Positions 1 through 5,438 of a DNA stretch of 11,838 nucleotides are shown here, piece by piece. The first letter of the stretch is position 1. Each line of letters begins with the position of its first letter. The notes under the pieces were generated by a model that saw only the letters and a list, made by a program, of their open reading frames with translations, had not been told where the DNA came from and did no database searches. The position numbers and the translations under genes were made by a program. The stretch is from Chromatiales bacterium (GTDB taxonomy: Bacteria > Pseudomonadota > Gammaproteobacteria > CAMYNG01): assembly GCA_027021685.1 (NCBI GenBank), contig JALUTW010000197.1:1-11838 (forward strand), in the 5' to 3' direction.

Positions 1-284
1 CCACCGGCGTCATCCAGAGCGCGGTGGCGGTGGCCGAGGGCCCGGGCGGAGACATCCTGGCCACAGGTCTCCGGGGTTTCCTGGTCTCCAAGCTCGTCAC
101 CTGGCGGCTGGACGCCGCGGGAGCCGTGGCCGGCGAGAGCGAGTTCACCTTCGGAAACCCGGTCAAGGGCATCATGGGCCTGGCCGTGCTGCCCCGCGCG
201 GGCGGACAGGTGACCGTGGTGGCAACATCGGCACTGGGGCCGGCGGACGAGAACGGGCTGCTCGTGGTGCAGTACGGTCCGTGA
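1..284 (+). CDS. 3' end of an unrecognised protein (partial, start outside window)
   Basis: An open frame runs in from the left edge (first full codon at base 3) and stops at TGA 282-284, giving about 93 C-terminal residues. A GTG at 24 lies inside the frame, but it has no ribosome binding site and the frame stays open to the edge, so this is most likely the tail of a longer gene. The translation alternates short hydrophobic strands (for example VAVAEG, DILATGL, GLAVLPR, QVTVVATSAL, GLLVVQYGP) with Gly/Asp turns. This looks beta-rich and would fit the last blades of a beta-propeller or a similar repeat fold, but that is inference from texture only. No catalytic motif or membrane segment is visible. 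The gene is followed by a strong hairpin. I do not recognise the family. Confidence 0.6.
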   Translation, partial: TGVIQSAVAVAEGPGGDILATGLRGFLVSKLVTWRLDAAGAVAGESEFTFGNPVKGIMGLAVLPRAGGQVTVVATSALGPADENGLLVVQYGP

Positions 285-296
285 ACGTGCGGACCG

Positions 297-324
297 GGCG
301 GACCGGGCCCGTGCCCGGTCCGCC
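297..324 (+). terminator. Perfect 12-bp GC hairpin after the first gene
   Basis: The arm GGCGGACCGGGC (297-308) pairs perfectly with GCCCGGTCCGCC (313-324) around the 4-base loop CCGT. It begins 12 bases after the upstream stop codon, the expected place for an intrinsic terminator. No U-tract follows (the next bases are GGAGGCCCCC), so it may be a U-less terminator or a 3'-end stabilising stem. Bases 325-379 hold no clear -35/-10 pair for the next gene. Confidence 0.5.
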
Positions 325-379
325 GGAGGCCCCCGCCGGCCGGCGCGTGTTGGTGCCGTGTCTCCGCGGGGGAGGAAAT

Positions 380-385
380 GGAGGT
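380..385 (+). promoter_or_regulatory. Ribosome binding site fixing the start of the repeat protein
   Basis: GGAGGT lies 5 bases before the ATG at 391. It selects this ATG over the in-frame GTG at 358, which would prepend an Arg/Trp-rich stretch in front of an otherwise normal signal peptide. A second purine-rich stretch (GGGGGAGG, about 368-375) lies further upstream. Confidence 0.75.
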
Positions 386-390
386 GGAAC

Positions 391-2460
391 ATGAAGGCGT
401 GCAGACTGGCATTGATCATGGTCCTGCTGCCGTCCCCGGTGTGGGCGGCGGACCCCGGCACGGTCACCCCTGCGGAGCTGCGCGAGGGCCTGAAAAAGGG
501 TCCGGAGCTGAAGCTCAAGTCGCCGGGGCAGCTGCGCGAGGGCCTGAAGAAGGTCCCGGAGCCGAAGCTCAGGTCGCCGGCGCAGCTGCGCGAGGGCCTG
601 AAGAAGGGCCCGGTGCCACAACTCAAGTCGCCGGGGCAGTTGCGCGAGGGCCTGAAGAAGGGCTCGGTGCCACAACTCAAGTCGCCGGCGCAGTTGCGCG
701 AGGGCCTGAAGAAGGGCTCGGTGCCACAACTCAAGTCGCCGGCGCAGCTGCGCGAGGGCCTGAAGAAGGGCCCGGTGCCGCAACTCAAGTCGCCGGCGCA
801 GTTGCGCGAGGGCCTGAAGAAGGGCTCGGTGCCACAGCTCAAGTCACCGGGGCAGTTGCGCGAGGGCCTGAAGAAGGGCTCGGTGCCACAACTCAAGTCG
901 CCGGCGCAGTTGCGCGAGGGCCTGAAGAAGGGCTCGGTGCCACAACTCAAGTCGCCGGCGCAGCTGCGCGAGGGTCTGAAGAAGGGCTCGGTGCCACAAC
1001 TCAAGTCGCCGGCGCAGTTGCGCGAGGGCCTGAAGAAGGGTCCGGAGCCGAAGCTCAAGTCGCCGGCGCAGCTGCGCGAGGGCCTGAAGAAGGGCTCGGT
1101 GCCACAACTCAAGTCGCCGGCGCAGTTGCGCGAGGGCCTGAAGAAGGGCTCGGTGCCACAGCTCAAGTCACCGGGGCAGTTGCGCGAGGGCCTGAAGAAG
1201 GGCTCGGTGCCACAACTCAAGTCGCCGGGGCAGCTGCGCGAGGGCCTGAAGAAGGGCCCGGTGCCGCAGCTCAAGTCGCCGCGGAGCGGACAGGGGACTC
1301 GCGGGACGGGCGGTGGATTCGCCGCGCCTGCTGCCGATGCGCAGGCGAACTCCGGCAACGATGCCGCCGCGAAAGAACTGCCGGGCGGCTTGCCGTTACC
1401 GGGACGCGGTTTCGTGCCCGAGTCGCTCAAGAAAGGCAGGCCGAAGATCGGGGTGCCCGCCGGCGGGTTCTCCCTGCCTGCGGCATCGTCCGGCGGTGGG
1501 GCCAGCGGCGGCACGCAGGCATCCCGCGACCGGTATGCCGAGCGCACTGTGGTGGTGCGCTCCATCCGGTTCGTCAACCAGCGGCGGACGGCCGACGGCT
1601 GGCCGGAATGGGATCTGGCCATCGAGCTGGAGAACACCGACAGGGCCAAGCCGGCGAGGGTGACGCCCTGGGTATCCGGATACTGGACCCTGCCCGTCAC
1701 CCGGCAGCCCATCGTCAGGAAGACCCAGGCCCGCAACGCGGTGCACCGCAGTTTCGGTTCGGTGGGTGAGGTGGAGATCCCTGCGGGCGGGACGCGGACC
1801 GTCACCGTGAGTGACGGCAGGTACAGCTGGACCGCCTGCGCCGGGGTGTGGCTGGACGGACCGGGGGCGCGCAGGCCGGCGGTTCCGCAGTCGGGGTATG
1901 CGCCCGAGCGCAAGGAATGCCTGGGTGATCCGCCCTCGTGGCGGGTGACGGTGGAGGTGACCGAGCTGTTCAGCCTCTACGACGGTGATGATGAACCGCC
2001 CACCCGATGGAACGTGTGCCTGACCCTGGCCGGGAAGACCCACGACTGCTTTACAGCCTCGGCGCGTGACCGGGCGGTGGTGAGCGAAGGCGCCGGCCGC
2101 CGGCTGACAGCGGTGTTTCCCGATCTGCGCACTGCGTCGCCACCGGTCCTGAGCATCCGCGTGGTGGATCGGGACACCGGGTTGTTCGCCGAAGATGACG
2201 TCGGCGAGGGCCAGGTTCCGCTGCTGGATCCCGCCTGGATGCTGGACGCGGTACACGAGACCGCCGACGCCAACCGGTTCCGCAGCGGTTACCTGGTGCG
2301 GACGAACGTACGCCGTGTCCGGCGCCTGTCGAGGTACGGCAGGGTCGGCGATTCCGAGTTCGAGGCCCTGGTGTTCCGCAAGGTGGGCGGCAGCGAGGAG
2401 CATCCGGAAGGCCCCATGGGCTACGTCCGGTTCAACGTCCATGTCATGCCGTCGCAGTGA
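391..2460 (+). CDS. Secreted protein with 15 basic 18-residue tandem repeats and a C2-like C-terminal domain
   Basis: The product is 689 aa. Residues 1-19 form a signal peptide (basic n-region, hydrophobic LALIMVLL core, cleavage after VWA), so it should be exported. Residues 26-295 are 15 uninterrupted 18-aa units of consensus SPAQLREGLKKGSVPQLK, each with net charge about +3. Residues 296-370 are a Gly/Ala/Ser-rich linker containing one decayed unit (VPESLKKGRPKI, 342-353). Residues ~375-510 look like a beta-sandwich (VVVRSIRF, WDLAIELEN, TVTVSDG). Residues ~517-611 resemble a C2 domain: a WRVTVEVTEL first strand, an acidic DGDDE loop (531-535) and LSIRVVDRDTGLFAEDDVGE near 587-606, the usual position of calcium-binding aspartates. 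Four cysteines (483, 510, 543, 553) could form two disulphides, which fits a periplasmic or extracellular site. The -4 region has no lipobox. I do not recognise the family. A surface or polyanion-binding role is inferred from charge only. Confidence 0.85.
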   Translation: MKACRLALIMVLLPSPVWAADPGTVTPAELREGLKKGPELKLKSPGQLREGLKKVPEPKLRSPAQLREGLKKGPVPQLKSPGQLREGLKKGSVPQLKSPAQLREGLKKGSVPQLKSPAQLREGLKKGPVPQLKSPAQLREGLKKGSVPQLKSPGQLREGLKKGSVPQLKSPAQLREGLKKGSVPQLKSPAQLREGLKKGSVPQLKSPAQLREGLKKGPEPKLKSPAQLREGLKKGSVPQLKSPAQLREGLKKGSVPQLKSPGQLREGLKKGSVPQLKSPGQLREGLKKGPVPQLKSPRSGQGTRGTGGGFAAPAADAQANSGNDAAAKELPGGLPLPGRGFVPESLKKGRPKIGVPAGGFSLPAASSGGGASGGTQASRDRYAERTVVVRSIRFVNQRRTADGWPEWDLAIELENTDRAKPARVTPWVSGYWTLPVTRQPIVRKTQARNAVHRSFGSVGEVEIPAGGTRTVTVSDGRYSWTACAGVWLDGPGARRPAVPQSGYAPERKECLGDPPSWRVTVEVTELFSLYDGDDEPPTRWNVCLTLAGKTHDCFTASARDRAVVSEGAGRRLTAVFPDLRTASPPVLSIRVVDRDTGLFAEDDVGEGQVPLLDPAWMLDAVHETADANRFRSGYLVRTNVRRVRRLSRYGRVGDSEFEALVFRKVGGSEEHPEGPMGYVRFNVHVMPSQ
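466..1275 (+). repeat. 54-bp tandem repeat, 15 uninterrupted units, in frame
   Basis: Fifteen units begin at 466 and recur every 54 bases up to 1275, without a single indel. Most differ at only a few positions: CAG-TTG versus CAG-CTG, SPA versus SPG, GSV versus GPV or GPE, CAACTC versus CAGCTC. Units 1 and 2 are the most diverged and unit 11 (1006-1059) carries the GPEPKLK variant otherwise seen near the 5' end. Near-identity at synonymous sites indicates recent expansion or gene conversion. Because 54 is divisible by three and the units contain few stop codons in other frames, long spurious open frames appear on both strands here. Confidence 0.97.
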
Positions 2461-2482
2461 GCGGCGCCGGTGCACCCGCTCA
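2458..2482. terminator. Palindrome formed by the two convergent stop codons
   Basis: TGAGCGG (2458-2464) pairs with CCGCTCA (2476-2482) around an 11-base loop. The outer three base pairs are the TGA stop of the plus-strand repeat protein and the TGA stop of the minus-strand phosphoesterase. The two convergent genes are only 19 bases apart, so this short stem is the only candidate bidirectional terminator between them. There is no U-tract on either side, so its function is uncertain. Confidence 0.35.
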
Positions 2483-3037
2483 GTCGTGCGGCGTGACCGG
2501 GGTGCGGTTGCAGGCCTGCTCTTCCGGCACCGGGACCGGCAGCACCTCGAAGGTCATGGCGTCCAGGTCGGCCAGGACGTAGGTGGGGGCGTGGCCCACG
2601 CCGCCCACGGTGCCGGGATTGACCACCGGGGTGGTGCCGCCGGCGACGTTCTGCACCTGCTCCACGTAGGGGCGGTGGTCGTGGCCGCAGCACACCAGGT
2701 CCCAGTCGCCGGTGGTGGCCAGGGCCCGGGCGTAGTGGGGAAAGTGGACCAGAAACACCCGCCGCCCGGCCAGCTCCAGGGCCGCGTCCTGGTCGTGGTA
2801 GGCGAGCCGGTTGTCGTCGCGGTGGGCCAGCCGGGACAGGGTGGCCAGGTCGCCCATGTTGTTGCCGTGGATGACGTGCACCGGCACATCCAGCGGCAGC
2901 AGCACCCGCAGGGTGGTGGGGGCCACCACGTCACCGCAGTGAAGGATGGCCTCGGCGCCGCGGGCCACGGCGTCGCGCCCGGCCTCGGCCAGCAGGTGCC
3001 GGTTGTCGTGGCTGTCGGAGAGGATGCAGACGCGCAT
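2480..3037 (-). CDS. YfcE/MJ0936-type metallophosphoesterase
   Basis: The product is 185 aa, close to E. coli YfcE (about 184 aa). The dimetal phosphoesterase motifs appear in order: D8-x-H10 (LSDSHDN), G35-D36 (HCGDVV), G58-N59 (HGNN), H98 in FLVHFPHY, and G118-H119-D-H121 (CCGHDH), followed by the family's VVNPGTVGG segment. Cytosolic phosphodiesterase or phosphatase activity is expected; the natural substrate of this family is poorly defined. The motif around H98 is unusual: VHFPHY instead of the common (T/V)HG. The ATG at 3037-3035 overlaps the TGA of ppa (TGATG), so translation is probably coupled and both proteins come from one transcript. The frame is open further upstream inside ppa, but motif I sits only 8 residues from this ATG, which fixes the start. 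Confidence 0.9.
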   Translation of the reverse strand: MRVCILSDSHDNRHLLAEAGRDAVARGAEAILHCGDVVAPTTLRVLLPLDVPVHVIHGNNMGDLATLSRLAHRDDNRLAYHDQDAALELAGRRVFLVHFPHYARALATTGDWDLVCCGHDHRPYVEQVQNVAGGTTPVVNPGTVGGVGHAPTYVLADLDAMTFEVLPVPVPEEQACNRTPVTPHD

Positions 3038-3585
3038 CAGAAACAGGGCTTCTCCGGGGCCTCGGCGTAGCGGCGCACCGAGTCCATGATCTCGGCCCGG
3101 GCGGCCTCGCCGTCGGCCCACCCTTCCACCGTGACCCATTTGCCCTCTTCCAGGTCCTTGTAGTGCTCGAAGAAGTGGGCGATCTGGGCCAGCAGCAGCT
3201 CCGGGAGGTCGTCCGGCCCCCGCACGCCCCGGTAGAGCCGGCACAGCTTGTCCGTGGGCACCGCCAGCAGCTTGGCGTCGGGGCCGGCCTCGTCGCGCAT
3301 GCGCAGCAGGCCCACCGGGCGGCAGGTGATGACCGAGCCGCTCAGCAGCGGCACCGGGGCCACCACCAGCACGTCCACCGGGTCCCCGTCCTCGGACAGG
3401 GTGTGGGGCACGTAGCCGTAGTTGCAGGGGTAGTGCATGGCGGTGTTCATGAACCGGTCCACGAACATGGCCCCGGTCTCCTTGTCCACCTCGTATTTCA
3501 CCGGGTCGCTGTGGGAGGGGATCTCGATGATGACGTTGACCTCGTCGGGGATGTTGCTGCCCGGGCCCACCCTGTCCAGGTTCAT
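3037..3585 (-). CDS. ppa: Inorganic pyrophosphatase, family I
   Basis: The product is 182 aa (E. coli Ppa is 175). The cytosolic enzyme hydrolyses PPi to two phosphates, pulling nucleotide polymerisation and aminoacylation forward. Active-site residues fall one position off E. coli numbering: K30, E32, R44, Y52, Y56, D66, D68, D71 in the DGDPVDVL signature, D98, D103, K105, and Y142-K143. No catalytic residue is missing. The ATG at 3585 is chosen because AGGAGGT lies 7 bases upstream and translation begins MNLDRVGPG, which aligns with the family N-terminus; the longer frame to 3912 runs through intergenic repeats. It is the first gene of a two-gene minus-strand unit with the metallophosphoesterase and is divergent from adk. 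Confidence 0.97.
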   Translation of the reverse strand: MNLDRVGPGSNIPDEVNVIIEIPSHSDPVKYEVDKETGAMFVDRFMNTAMHYPCNYGYVPHTLSEDGDPVDVLVVAPVPLLSGSVITCRPVGLLRMRDEAGPDAKLLAVPTDKLCRLYRGVRGPDDLPELLLAQIAHFFEHYKDLEEGKWVTVEGWADGEAARAEIMDSVRRYAEAPEKPCF

Positions 3586-3592
3586 GTCGACT

Positions 3593-3599
3593 ACCTCCT
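3593..3599 (-). promoter_or_regulatory. Strong Shine-Dalgarno of ppa
   Basis: The minus strand reads AGGAGGT, a full anti-16S match, 7 bases before the ppa ATG. It decides the start and suggests high expression. Confidence 0.85.
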
Positions 3600-3628
3600 G
3601 CTCTGCCGAAACCGCGAAAAAGCGGGCT

Positions 3629-3634
3629 ATTCTA
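3629..3634 (-). promoter_or_regulatory. Candidate -10 box of the ppa promoter
   Basis: The minus strand reads TAGAAT, 5 of 6 matches to TATAAT, in one of the few AT-rich spots of the region. Transcription would start near 3622, leaving a leader of about 37 bases. The expected -35 position (around 3652-3657, GGCACC on the minus strand) is a poor match, so only the -10 is supported. Confidence 0.4.
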
Positions 3635-3667
3635 ACAGGCCGTGGGACGGGGGTGCCCCGGCCCCCG

Positions 3668-3694
3668 TTCAGAAGGCGGAAGACGGAGGGTCGG
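3668..3694 (-). repeat. Degenerate copy of a 7-bp (heptad) dispersed repeat
   Basis: The plus strand reads TTCAGAAGGCGGAAGACGGA and onward, with units GAAGGCG and GAAGACG followed by a slipped GAGGGTCG. The same TTCAGA lead-in and heptads recur in reverse orientation at 6607-6638. Two copies in one window with the same flank suggest a dispersed family. It lies between the ppa promoter and the REP-like elements. Confidence 0.5.
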
Positions 3695-3703
3695 AATGGC
3701 CGT

Positions 3704-3770
3704 GCGGGAGTGGCCCCTGGCCGCGAAGAAGGTCCCACCGCGGCGGGGTTCGCGCCGGGGGCGCTCCTGC
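3704..3770. repeat. REP-like palindromic element, copy 1
   Basis: About 67 bases, sharing GGCCGCGAAGAAGGTCCC and GGGGTTCGCGCC with copy 2 at an 82-base offset. The outer ends (GCGGGAG ... CTCCTGC) are inverted, as are the inner GGCCGCGAA / TTCGCGCC blocks, so the element can fold into one long imperfect hairpin. The layout recalls the REP-type elements with GTAGGAGCGGC ends common in gammaproteobacteria; family membership is inferred from pattern. Confidence 0.65.
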
Positions 3771-3783
3771 GGCGGTCGTTTGA

Positions 3784-3854
3784 TGTAGGAGCGGCCCCCT
3801 GGCCGCGAAGAAGGTCCCGCCGCGGCGGGGTTCGCGCCCGGGGGCGTTCCTGCA
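3784..3854. repeat. REP-like palindromic element, copy 2
   Basis: Direct repeat of copy 1 with few differences (one extra C in the left C-run, ACC to GCC, one extra C before the GGGGG). The ends TGTAGGAGCGGCCCC and GGGGCGTTCCTGCA are inverted, giving a long imperfect hairpin. The pair separates the divergent ppa and adk promoters. The rest of the gap (3855-3928) has a minor GGGTG-GCAG-CACCC stem at 3863-3876 and nothing else I can name. Confidence 0.7.
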
Positions 3855-3928
3855 GATGTTTTGGGTGGCAGCACCCCCGGCCGGCGGCATCTCCACGGGG
3901 ACCAGGGGGCAAAACCCGTGTGTGCGCA

Positions 3929-3957
3929 TTGACTTAGCCCCGATCCCGGATTAGGTT
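3929..3957 (+). promoter_or_regulatory. Candidate sigma-70 promoter of adk
   Basis: A -35 box TTGACT (3929-3934; 5 of 6 matches to TTGACA) is followed after 17 bases by TAGGTT (3952-3957; a weaker -10 match). It is the most AT-rich stretch before adk, and transcription would start near 3964, giving a leader of about 88 bases. A GGAG ribosome binding site follows at 4039-4042, 9 bases before the adk ATG. Confidence 0.55.
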
Positions 3958-4051
3958 TACAGTCGATCCAGTGTCTTTTCGGACCCGGCCCGCGGGCCGG
4001 ACCGCCACACAACAACAGCCAAGCCGGTACACCAAAGCGGAGTGAACAACA

Positions 4052-5230
4052 ATGAGAATCGTACTTCTGGGCGCCCCCGGGTCGGGCAAGGGCACACAGG
4101 CCAAGAAGCTGGTGGAACGCTACGGCGTTGCCCACATTTCCACCGGTGACCTGCTGCGGGATGCGGTGGCTCGTGGCACCCCCCTGGGCCTGCGGGCCAA
4201 GGCGGCCATGGACGCGGGCCAGCTCGTCTCGGACGACATCGTTCTGGGCATGATCGAGGAGCGGCTGGGAGAACCCGACACGCAGAAGGGCTTCATCCTC
4301 GATGGCTTTCCCCGCAACATCCCCCAGGCCGAGGCCCTGGACCGCCTGCTCGCGCGCCTGGGCCGGCCGCTGCAGGCCGCCATTCTCATCGACGTGGACT
4401 ACGACATCCTCATGCAGCGGCTCACGGGCCGGCGCACCTGCAGTGCCTGCGGCGCGGTCTACAACGTCTACACCTCGCCGCCGCGCATCGACGGCCAGTG
4501 CGACAAGTGCGGTGGCGAGCTGATTCAGCGCGCCGACGACAACGAGGCCACCATCAGCAACCGGCTGCGGGTCTACGAGGCCCAGACCGCGCCGCTCATC
4601 GAGTACTACCGCAGCCAGGGCAAGCTGCGCGAGGTGCCCGGCGTGGGGGAGATCGACGAGATCTTCGCCAACCTGGCCCGGGTGATCGAGAGCCTGCCGG
4701 GCGGCGAGGCCGCACCGGCTCCGGCGGTGGAGCCCGCCGCCGCGCCGGCCGTGAAGGCACCGGTGAAAAAGAAGGCCCCGGCCAGGAAGAAGGCGGCAGG
4801 CAAGAAGAAGGCGGCAGGCAAGAAGAAGGCGGCGGCCAGGAAAAAGGCCGCCAAGAAGAAAACGGCGGCCAAGAAGAAGACTGCCAAGAAGAAAACGGCA
4901 GGCAAGAAAAAGACCGCGGCCAAGAAGAAGGCCGTGAAGAAGAAGGCCGCCAAGAAGAAGGTGGCCAAGAAGAAGGCAAAGAAGAAGACTGCGAAGAAGA
5001 AGGCCGCCAAGAAAAAGGCGGTGAAGAAAAAGGCCAGGAAGAAGGTCGTGAAGAAGAAGGCCAGGAAAAAGGCAGCGAAAAAGAAGGTGAAGAAGAAGGC
5101 CGCCAAGAAAAAAGCGGTGAAGAAAAAAGCCAAGAAGAAGGCCGCGAAGAAGAAGGCCAAGAAGAAAACCGCGAAAAAGAAAGCGGCCAGGAAGAAGACG
5201 GCGAAGAAGAAGACCTCCCGCCGGCGCTGA
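4052..5230 (+). CDS. adk: Adenylate kinase with a C-terminal histone-H1-like Lys/Ala tail
   Basis: The product is 392 aa, whereas bacterial Adk is usually about 214. Residues 1-216 form a complete kinase (ATP + AMP = 2 ADP, cytosol): P-loop GAPGSGKGT (7-15), STGDLLR, DGFPRN (84-89), and a long LID carrying the zinc-type Cys4 set C130, C133, C150, C153. Catalytic arginines are present in RLTGRR and NRLRVY. Residues 217-234 are an Ala/Pro/Glu linker. Residues 235-392 are an extreme tail of KKK-AA, KKK-TA and KKK-AV steps ending SRRR; by hand count about 86 Lys and 8 Arg in 158 residues, with no Asp or Glu. This composition is typical of bacterial H1-like DNA-binding tails (AlgP, Bordetella BpH1). 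The frame is continuous and in phase, with no stop or start at the junction. DNA or RNA binding, or nucleoid localisation, is inferred. The tail might instead be a charge adaptation or an anchor to polyanions. Confidence 0.95.
   Translation: MRIVLLGAPGSGKGTQAKKLVERYGVAHISTGDLLRDAVARGTPLGLRAKAAMDAGQLVSDDIVLGMIEERLGEPDTQKGFILDGFPRNIPQAEALDRLLARLGRPLQAAILIDVDYDILMQRLTGRRTCSACGAVYNVYTSPPRIDGQCDKCGGELIQRADDNEATISNRLRVYEAQTAPLIEYYRSQGKLREVPGVGEIDEIFANLARVIESLPGGEAAPAPAVEPAAAPAVKAPVKKKAPARKKAAGKKKAAGKKKAAARKKAAKKKTAAKKKTAKKKTAGKKKTAAKKKAVKKKAAKKKVAKKKAKKKTAKKKAAKKKAVKKKARKKVVKKKARKKAAKKKVKKKAAKKKAVKKKAKKKAAKKKAKKKTAKKKAARKKTAKKKTSRRR
4751..5227 (+). repeat. Lys/Ala-encoding low-complexity purine-rich tract inside adk
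   Basis: Irregular 12-15 base units (GCC-AAG-AAG-AAG and variants with ACC, GTG, GGC, AGG) run for about 477 bases. The plus strand is dominated by purines (AAG/GAAG) for much of its length. AAA and AAG are mixed rather than uniform, which suggests a protein-level constraint on the tail and not just fresh DNA slippage. It creates long artefactual open frames in all frames, including Phe-rich antisense ones. Confidence 0.9.
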
Positions 5231-5257
5231 CCGGGGGCCGCGGGGCGGCCAGGGGGG

Positions 5258-5277
5258 CGGCCGGGACGGCCCGGCCG
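5258..5277 (+). terminator. GC stem-loop after adk
   Basis: CGGCCGGG (5258-5265) pairs perfectly with CCCGGCCG (5270-5277) around the loop ACGG, 27 bases after the adk stop. No U-tract follows; instead the bases TATAAAGTG begin the promoter of the next gene. It could end adk transcription inefficiently. Confidence 0.35.
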
Positions 5278-5279
5278 TA

Positions 5280-5306
5280 TAAAGTGTGGCCGGTGCGGGA
5301 CGATAT
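5280..5306 (+). promoter_or_regulatory. Sigma-28 (FliA)-type promoter of the HD-GYP regulator
   Basis: TAAAGTGT (5280-5287), exactly 11 bases, then GACGATAT (5299-5306). The E. coli FliA consensus is TAAAGTTT-N11-GCCGATAA, so 13 of 16 positions match with exact spacing. It lies between adk and the regulator and points at the regulator, with a leader of about 125 bases. No convincing sigma-70 -35/-10 pair was found here. The leader has a small CGGAC-TGTTC-GTCCG stem at 5317-5331. Confidence 0.6.
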
Positions 5307-5438
5307 AGACCGGGAACGGACTGTTCGTCCGCGGGGCCGCCAGGGCCCGCAGGTCCGGATGGCCCAGCGCGGCCACCGGAGCGGGCGGATGGAAACCAGG
5401 GTATTTTGCAGGGAGACCGGGAGCGGACCGAGGCCCCC

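Noticed and set aside
172..1107. Minus-strand repeat frames and a plus-strand frame at 378-1769 over the 54-bp array
   Set aside because: The 54-bp period keeps every frame open. Only the frame from 391 has a signal peptide, a ribosome binding site and a structured C-terminus.
466..1275. CRISPR array
   Set aside because: Units are contiguous, coding, and lack unique spacers; no cas gene is present.
3037..3912. Longer ppa reading starting near 3912
   Set aside because: It would translate the REP-like elements and the promoter region; the ATG at 3585 has a perfect Shine-Dalgarno and the family N-terminus.
3646..3928. Small plus-strand genes in the ppa-adk gap
   Set aside because: The open frames are made of the repeat elements and have no ribosome binding site or coding texture.
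5286..5438. N-terminal extension of the HD-GYP regulator from GTG 5286
   Set aside because: It overlaps the sigma-28-like promoter and encodes low-complexity Gly/Pro/Arg sequence.
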